NCBI RefSeq assembly: GCF_008806345.1
Contig: NZ_VZZJ01000005.1
Location: forward strand, 124,001-188,000
Length of the DNA: 64,000 nt
Direction of reading: 5' to 3'
Source: Methylobacterium planeticum
GTDB lineage: Bacteria > Pseudomonadota > Alphaproteobacteria > Rhizobiales > Beijerinckiaceae
Shown here: one piece after another, positions 59,990 through 64,000 of the stretch
Layout of the letters: the number at the start of each line of letters is the position of its first letter
Position numbering within the stretch: the stretch's first letter is position 1
Program-made: the position numbers and the translations under genes
Notes under the pieces: model-generated
The model's input: the letters and a program-made list of their open reading frames with translations, nothing else
Database searches by the model: none
What the model was told of the DNA's origin: nothing

Positions 59990-61519
59990 TCAGGCCGCCT
60001 CGGCCCGGCCGCGGGTGAGGTGGGCGGCGAGGCGGGCCGCGCTGTCGGGGCCCGTGCGCAGGCCAAGCTTCGAGCGGCGCCAGAGGATGTCGTCGGGGGT
60101 GCGCGCCCATTCGTGGCGCACGAGGTAATCGACCTCCGCCCCCGTGAGGCCGCCGTCGAAGGCCTCGCCGAGGTCGGCGAGGCTGCGGGCGCCGCGGAGG
60201 ATCTCCCGCGCGTTGGTGCCGTAGGCGCGGGCGAGGCGCCGGGCGGTCTCGTCCGGCAGGAAGGGCGCCTCCCGCCGCAGCGCGGCCAGGAAGGCGTCGA
60301 AATCCGCCCCCGGCATGGCGCCGCCGGGCAGCGGCGCGTCGCCGGTCCAGGCCGGCGCGAGGCCGGGGAAGTAGGGCTTCAGCTTCTCGATGGCGTGCTC
60401 GGCGAGGCGCCGGTAGGTCGTGATCTTGCCGCCGAAGACCGAGAGCGCGGGCCGCGTTCCGTCCGCCTCCGCGACGTCGAGGACGTAGTCCCGGGTCACC
60501 GCCGAGGCGTTGGCCGCCGCGTCGTCGTAGAGCGGGCGCACCCCCGAATAGCTCCAGACCACGTCCTCGGGGCCGATTCGCCTGGCAAAGGAGCGGTTGA
60601 TGCAGTCGCAGAGGTAGCGCGTTTCCTCGGGCGAGATCGCGACGGGGCCGGGCTCGGCCTCGTAGGGCACGTCGGTGGTGCCGATCAGCGTGAAGTCGCG
60701 CTCGTAGGGGATCGCGAAGATGATGCGCGTGTCGGGCTGCTGCAGGATGTAGGCCTGCTCGCCCTCGTAGAGCCTGGGCACCACGATGTGGCTGCCCTTG
60801 ATCAGCCGCACCGCCGCGCGGCTGTCGATGCCCAGCGTGCCCCCCAGGGTCTCGCTGACCCAGGGGCCGGCCGCGTTGACGACCGCCGTCGCCCGCACCG
60901 TCTCGCTGCGGCCGCTGGCGCCGTCCCGCAGGGTCGCGATCCAGCCCTCCCCCTGGCGCCGGGCCGCCTCGACGCCGGTGCGGGTGCGGATCTCGGCGCC
61001 CCGGGCCTGCGCGTCCATGGCGTTGAGCACCACGAGGCGGCTGTCCTCGACCCAGCAATCCGAATAGAGGAAGCCCCGGGTCAGGCGGGCCTGCAGCGGC
61101 GCGCCGACCGGGGATGTTCGCAAGCGAACCATCCTGGAGCCCGGCAGCGTTCGCAGCCGGGCCAGGTGGTCGTAGAGGAACAGCCCGACCCGCAGCATCC
61201 AGGCCGGCCGCAGCCCCTCGTCGTGGGGCAGCACGAAGCGCAGGGGCCAGATGATGTGGGGGGCGAGCCGCAGCAGGCGCTCGCGCTCCGCCAGCGCCTC
61301 GCGCACGAGGCGGAACTCGTAATATTCGAGGTAGCGCAGGCCGCCGTGGATCAGCTTCGTGCTGGACGAGGAGGTGAACTCGGCGAGGTCGCCGCGCTCG
61401 CACAGCAGGACCCTGAGGCCCCGCCCCGCCGCGTCGCGGGCGATGCCGGTGCCGTTGATGCCGCCGCCGATGACGAGCAGGTCGTAGGCTCCGGCCGGAT
61501 CGTGCGCAGCTGCCGCCAA
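59990..61519 (-). CDS. glpD: Glycerol-3-phosphate dehydrogenase (aerobic)
   Basis: 509 aa. N-terminal FAD Rossmann motif [20 protein letters not shown] (about residues 14-33), [10 protein letters not shown], and the characteristic [14 protein letters not shown] toward the C-terminal domain. It oxidises glycerol 3-phosphate to dihydroxyacetone phosphate and passes electrons to the quinone pool at the inner membrane. Lies between glpR and glpK. Confidence 0.96.
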   Translation of the reverse strand: MAAAAHDPAGAYDLLVIGGGINGTGIARDAAGRGLRVLLCERGDLAEFTSSSSTKLIHGGLRYLEYYEFRLVREALAERERLLRLAPHIIWPLRFVLPHDEGLRPAWMLRVGLFLYDHLARLRTLPGSRMVRLRTSPVGAPLQARLTRGFLYSDCWVEDSRLVVLNAMDAQARGAEIRTRTGVEAARRQGEGWIATLRDGASGRSETVRATAVVNAAGPWVSETLGGTLGIDSRAAVRLIKGSHIVVPRLYEGEQAYILQQPDTRIIFAIPYERDFTLIGTTDVPYEAEPGPVAISPEETRYLCDCINRSFARRIGPEDVVWSYSGVRPLYDDAAANASAVTRDYVLDVAEADGTRPALSVFGGKITTYRRLAEHAIEKLKPYFPGLAPAWTGDAPLPGGAMPGADFDAFLAALRREAPFLPDETARRLARAYGTNAREILRGARSLADLGEAFDGGLTGAEVDYLVRHEWARTPDDILWRRSKLGLRTGPDSAARLAAHLTRGRAEAA

Positions 61520-61612
61520 GGTCCACCTCCCGTCCCGATCGAATCGCCGGTTGGCAGGATATTGCTCCCTCGGGCAATTTTCGCAAGAGAAAATCAGAAC
61601 TTTCGGTATCGC

Positions 61613-62386
61613 TCAGTCCCGGGCGTCGGCGATCGCCAGCCCGACCCCGTGGCGCTCCATCAGGGCGGCGATCTCCGGGGGCGGGGGCCGGTCGGTGAAG
61701 AAGGTGTCGATCTGCGCGATGCGGCCGACCTGCACCATCGGGCGGCGGGTGAACTTGGTGTGGTCGGCCACCAGGAAGGTCCTGCGGGCCTGGGCCAGGA
61801 TGGTCTGGGTCGCCCGCACCTCCTCGTAATCGTAGTCGAGCAGCGCCCCGTCGGCGTCGATGCCGCTGGTGCCGATCACCGCGACGTCGACCCGGAACTG
61901 GCTGAGCGTGTCGCAGGTGAGCTGCCCCAGCACGGCGCCGTCCCGGTTGCGCACGGTGCCGCCGGCCACGACGATGCGGAACTCGGTGGCCTCGGCCAGG
62001 GAGATCGCGACGTTGAGGTTGTTGGTGATGACGCTGAGGTCGTCGTGCCGCATCAGCTCCCGCGCCACCGCCTCCGGGGTGGTGCCGATGTTGATGAAGA
62101 CCGAGCAGTGGGAGGGGATGTGGCGGGCGGCGAGGCGCCCGATCCGGGTCTTCTCCGCCGAGAGGGTGATGCGGCGGTCGGCGTAGTCGATGTTCTCGAC
62201 GCTGGAGGGCAGGCCGCCCCCGCCCCGGTAGCGCTCGAGCCGCCCCTCCGCGCTGAGCTCGTTCAGGTCGCGCCGGATGGTCTGCACGGTGACGCCGAAC
62301 TGGCTCGCCAGCGCCTCGATGGTGACGAAGCCGCGCTGGCGCACCGCCGCCACGATGGCTGAGCGGCGCGCCTCGACGCCCGTCAT
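61613..62386 (-). CDS. glpR: DeoR-family glycerol regulon repressor
   Basis: 257 aa from an ATG at 62386; a GTG at 62413 would add nine residues. N-terminal DeoR HTH ([20 protein letters not shown], then [19 protein letters not shown]), then the sugar-phosphate isomerase-like sensor ([43 protein letters not shown]). GlpR represses glp genes and is released by glycerol 3-phosphate. Heads the operon, so it is probably autoregulated. Not a DeoR of another sugar, given the neighbours. Confidence 0.93.
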   Translation of the reverse strand: MTGVEARRSAIVAAVRQRGFVTIEALASQFGVTVQTIRRDLNELSAEGRLERYRGGGGLPSSVENIDYADRRITLSAEKTRIGRLAARHIPSHCSVFINIGTTPEAVARELMRHDDLSVITNNLNVAISLAEATEFRIVVAGGTVRNRDGAVLGQLTCDTLSQFRVDVAVIGTSGIDADGALLDYDYEEVRATQTILAQARRTFLVADHTKFTRRPMVQVGRIAQIDTFFTDRPPPPEIAALMERHGVGLAIADARD

Positions 62387-62527
62387 CTCGGTCCGGTCGG
62401 GGGGACGTGTCACGGCGGGGGGCCTCGGCGGTCGGAGCGGGGGGCGTCGCAATCCGGGAGGATAGGGCGGGCGCGGCCCGATGGCAGCGCCCCGTTTCGC
62501 TTTCGAAAGCGTTCTCCCCGCCAAACC

Positions 62528-62566
62528 GCGCCAGGATCCCGCGCCAGGATCCCGTGCCAGGATCCC
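62528..62566 (+). repeat. 13-bp tandem repeat
   Basis: Three 13-bp units (gcgccaggatccc, third with one change) plus a partial copy in the spacer between glpR and the Crp/Fnr gene. Confidence 0.85.
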
Positions 62567-62643
62567 GTGCCCTGCCCCGCGGCGGGGCGGCAATGCACGA
62601 TCCTGCCGGTCGCGGCCCCGGGGGAGCGGGGCGGGCCCCGGCC

Positions 62644-63423
62644 TCAGGCCGCGGGCGGCGTCAGGTGCAGGTAGGCCGGGTTGAAATCGGCGAAGACGCG
62701 CAGCCGCGCCGGATCCTCGATCGTCAGGATCTTGTCCCGGAAGATGATCAGGCCGGTGTCGCGCAATTCCTGGGCGACCCGGTTCATGTGCACGAGGGAG
62801 ATCCCCAGGGTGTCGGCGAGGTCCTCCCAGGTCAGGGGCAGGCGGTAGCGCGTCTCGCTCGCGAGCCCCACCGCCTGCAGGCGCGCCTGCAATTCGCAGA
62901 TCAGGTGGGCGAAGCGCTTGCCCGCCGGGCGGGTGCCGAGGCCGACGATCCATTCCCGCGCGGTGCTGGCCTCGGTCAGGAGCGCCCAGGTGAGCGCCCG
63001 GGCGATGCGGGGATGCTCGAGCTTCAGCCGCTCCAGGGCCGGGGCCCCGATCGCCGCGACGAGGCAGCCCGTCAGCGTCGCGACGCCGTAATCGGCGCCC
63101 CCCAGGATGCTCGCCTGCGGATCGTAGAGGTCGCCCGGCAGGAGCAGGGCGGTGATCTGGCGCTTGCCGTCGCGGCCCTGCCGGTAATGGCAGGCGAAGC
63201 CCTCGACGATGGCGTAGCCGGTGCGCGGGCGGTCGGCCTCCTGGACCAGGACCGAGCGGGCCGGGACCCGCTCGAACGTGCTCACGGCCGCCGCGAGGGC
63301 CGCCCGGTCGCAGGGGCCGAGGGCGGCGGCGTGCTCGAGCCGCATCAGCAGCACGCTGGGCATCGCGCCGTCCTGCGCGCCCATGAACCGTCCCGCCATC
63401 CTCGGATCGGAAATGCCGATCAT
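62644..63423 (-). CDS. Crp/Fnr-family transcriptional regulator
   Basis: 259 aa from an ATG at 63423. Sensor barrel ([36 protein letters not shown]), dimer helix and HTH ([20 protein letters not shown], then [16 protein letters not shown]). The organisation follows the orphan Crp/Fnr subgroup seen at 46046, and the two could be distant paralogues. On the same strand upstream of the glp operon but separated by 257 bp and its own repeat. Control of glycerol genes is possible but unproven. Confidence 0.86.
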   Translation of the reverse strand: MIGISDPRMAGRFMGAQDGAMPSVLLMRLEHAAALGPCDRAALAAAVSTFERVPARSVLVQEADRPRTGYAIVEGFACHYRQGRDGKRQITALLLPGDLYDPQASILGGADYGVATLTGCLVAAIGAPALERLKLEHPRIARALTWALLTEASTAREWIVGLGTRPAGKRFAHLICELQARLQAVGLASETRYRLPLTWEDLADTLGISLVHMNRVAQELRDTGLIIFRDKILTIEDPARLRVFADFNPAYLHLTPPAA

Positions 63424-63532
63424 GACACCCTCGCACAGGTCAGAGCCGCCGTTCGCCGCGCATCGCCCCGGGACCGGTCGACGCACCCGTTCGAGATCGG
63501 GTCTGAGGGCACCGTGGTGCCAGGGATTTTTT

Positions 63533-63560
63533 TGGATACTTTATGGCACTTTATTCGCAA
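63533..63560 (-). promoter_or_regulatory. Candidate promoter of the Crp/Fnr gene
   Basis: Minus strand: TTGCGA (63560-63555), 16-bp spacer, TATCCA (63538-63533), in an AT-rich patch about 110 nt upstream of the ATG. Confidence 0.3.
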
Positions 63561-63652
63561 GCCGCGACGGCGTAAAGGCTTATCCGACGGCCATTGAACA
63601 GAATTTGTGTCATCAGCAGCGGGGATCGGATGGGGGAGGCGGCCAGGTTCGG

Positions 63653-64000
63653 TCAGGGCGGGGCGAGGGGAGCCGCCGCCGCCAGGAAGGCCTCGACCGC
63701 CGCCCGGTCGGGCAGGGCGTCGAAGACGCCGAGCCGCATCGCCACGAGGGCGCCGCAGGCCGCGCCCCAGCGCATCGCCTCCGCGAGGCCGCGCCCTTCG
63801 GACAGGCTCACGGCGAGCCCCGCCGCGAAGGCGTCGCCCGCCCCCAGCGTGTCGACGGCCGCGACCGGGAAGGCCGCCTGATGCCGGGGTGCCGAGCCGG
63901 CCGGGTAGGCCGTGGCGCCGCCGGCCCCGCGGGTGATCACCACGAGGTCGGGGCCCCGCGCCCGCAGGGCCGCCGCGAGGGCGGCCTCGTCCGCCCCGGA
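63653..64000 (-). CDS. PfkB-family carbohydrate kinase, C-terminal part (partial)
   Basis: Only the last 115 codons are present; the gene continues past the right edge in frame. The PfkB signature 2 is complete: AAVDTLGAGDAFAAGLAVSL, with catalytic Asp in GAGD, preceded by LVVITRGAGGATAY. It is a ribokinase-like sugar or nucleoside kinase. A match to 2-keto-3-deoxygluconate kinase or ribokinase cannot be decided from this part. Followed downstream by the Crp/Fnr gene on the same strand (229 bp). Confidence 0.87.
   Translation of the reverse strand, partial: SGADEAALAAALRARGPDLVVITRGAGGATAYPAGSAPRHQAAFPVAAVDTLGAGDAFAAGLAVSLSEGRGLAEAMRWGAACGALVAMRLGVFDALPDRAAVEAFLAAAAPLAPP

Overview
The window is about 72% G+C with strong GC3 bias in every gene. 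It looks like chromosomal DNA of an alphaproteobacterium, most likely Methylobacterium or a close relative. The supporting evidence is MucR/Ros and GcrA-like regulators, TTAA-N7-TTAA (CtrA-type) boxes, an EcfG-type promoter, an mprF-acvB (lpiA-acvB) operon and DUF2934/DUF6481 proteins. No rRNA, tRNA, CRISPR array or intact insertion sequence was seen. The taxonomic call is inference from gene content.

Layout. 0-4.6 kb: D-glucarate catabolism (end of a GudP-type transporter, LysR regulator, gudD, garL, garR) closed by a strong hairpin. 5-10.3 kb: a LysR regulator divergent from a NitT/TauT-type ABC importer, whose operon ends in an HGGYW alpha/beta hydrolase. 10.3-17.8 kb: single genes (AEC transporter, chemotaxis receptor, NmrA-like protein, a DMT transporter divergent from a LysR regulator). 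18.4-25.9 kb: a MucR-like protein with a histone-H1-like tail, a NepR-like small protein, a GH13 amylase, a collagen-like secreted protein, a LuxR-type regulator and small hypotheticals. 26.1-29.2 kb: an overlapping three-gene operon of two Tat-signal NAD(P)-fold oxidoreductases and an ATP/ADP-translocase-type carrier. 29.2-33.9 kb: many small proteins, three of them downstream of perfect TTAA-N7-TTAA boxes. 34-37.2 kb: small exported proteins (two are tandem paralogues), a peptide deformylase-like protein lacking its metal-ligand Cys, and an EF-hand protein. 37.3-43.7 kb: tamA-tamB. 44.2-50.8 kb: cold-shock protein, DUF6481, two Crp/Fnr regulators and a GAF-PAS-PAS-GGDEF-EAL protein. 50.9-56.6 kb: a GcrA-like protein and mprF-acvB. 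57.5-62.4 kb: the glycerol operon glpR-glpD-glpK-glpF on the minus strand. The end holds a third Crp/Fnr regulator and a partial PfkB-family sugar kinase.

Genes working together: gudP/gudD/garL/garR take D-glucarate to D-glycerate (no glycerate kinase is visible). glpF/glpK/glpD take glycerol to dihydroxyacetone phosphate under GlpR. mprF and acvB set the level of lysyl-phosphatidylglycerol. TamA and TamB form an outer-membrane assembly and lipid-transport module. The most unusual features are the Tat-oxidoreductase/nucleotide-carrier operon at 26.1-29.2 kb, the CtrA-box cluster with small genes at 29.4-31.7 kb, and in-frame 12- and 15-bp minisatellites that have expanded linkers in several proteins.
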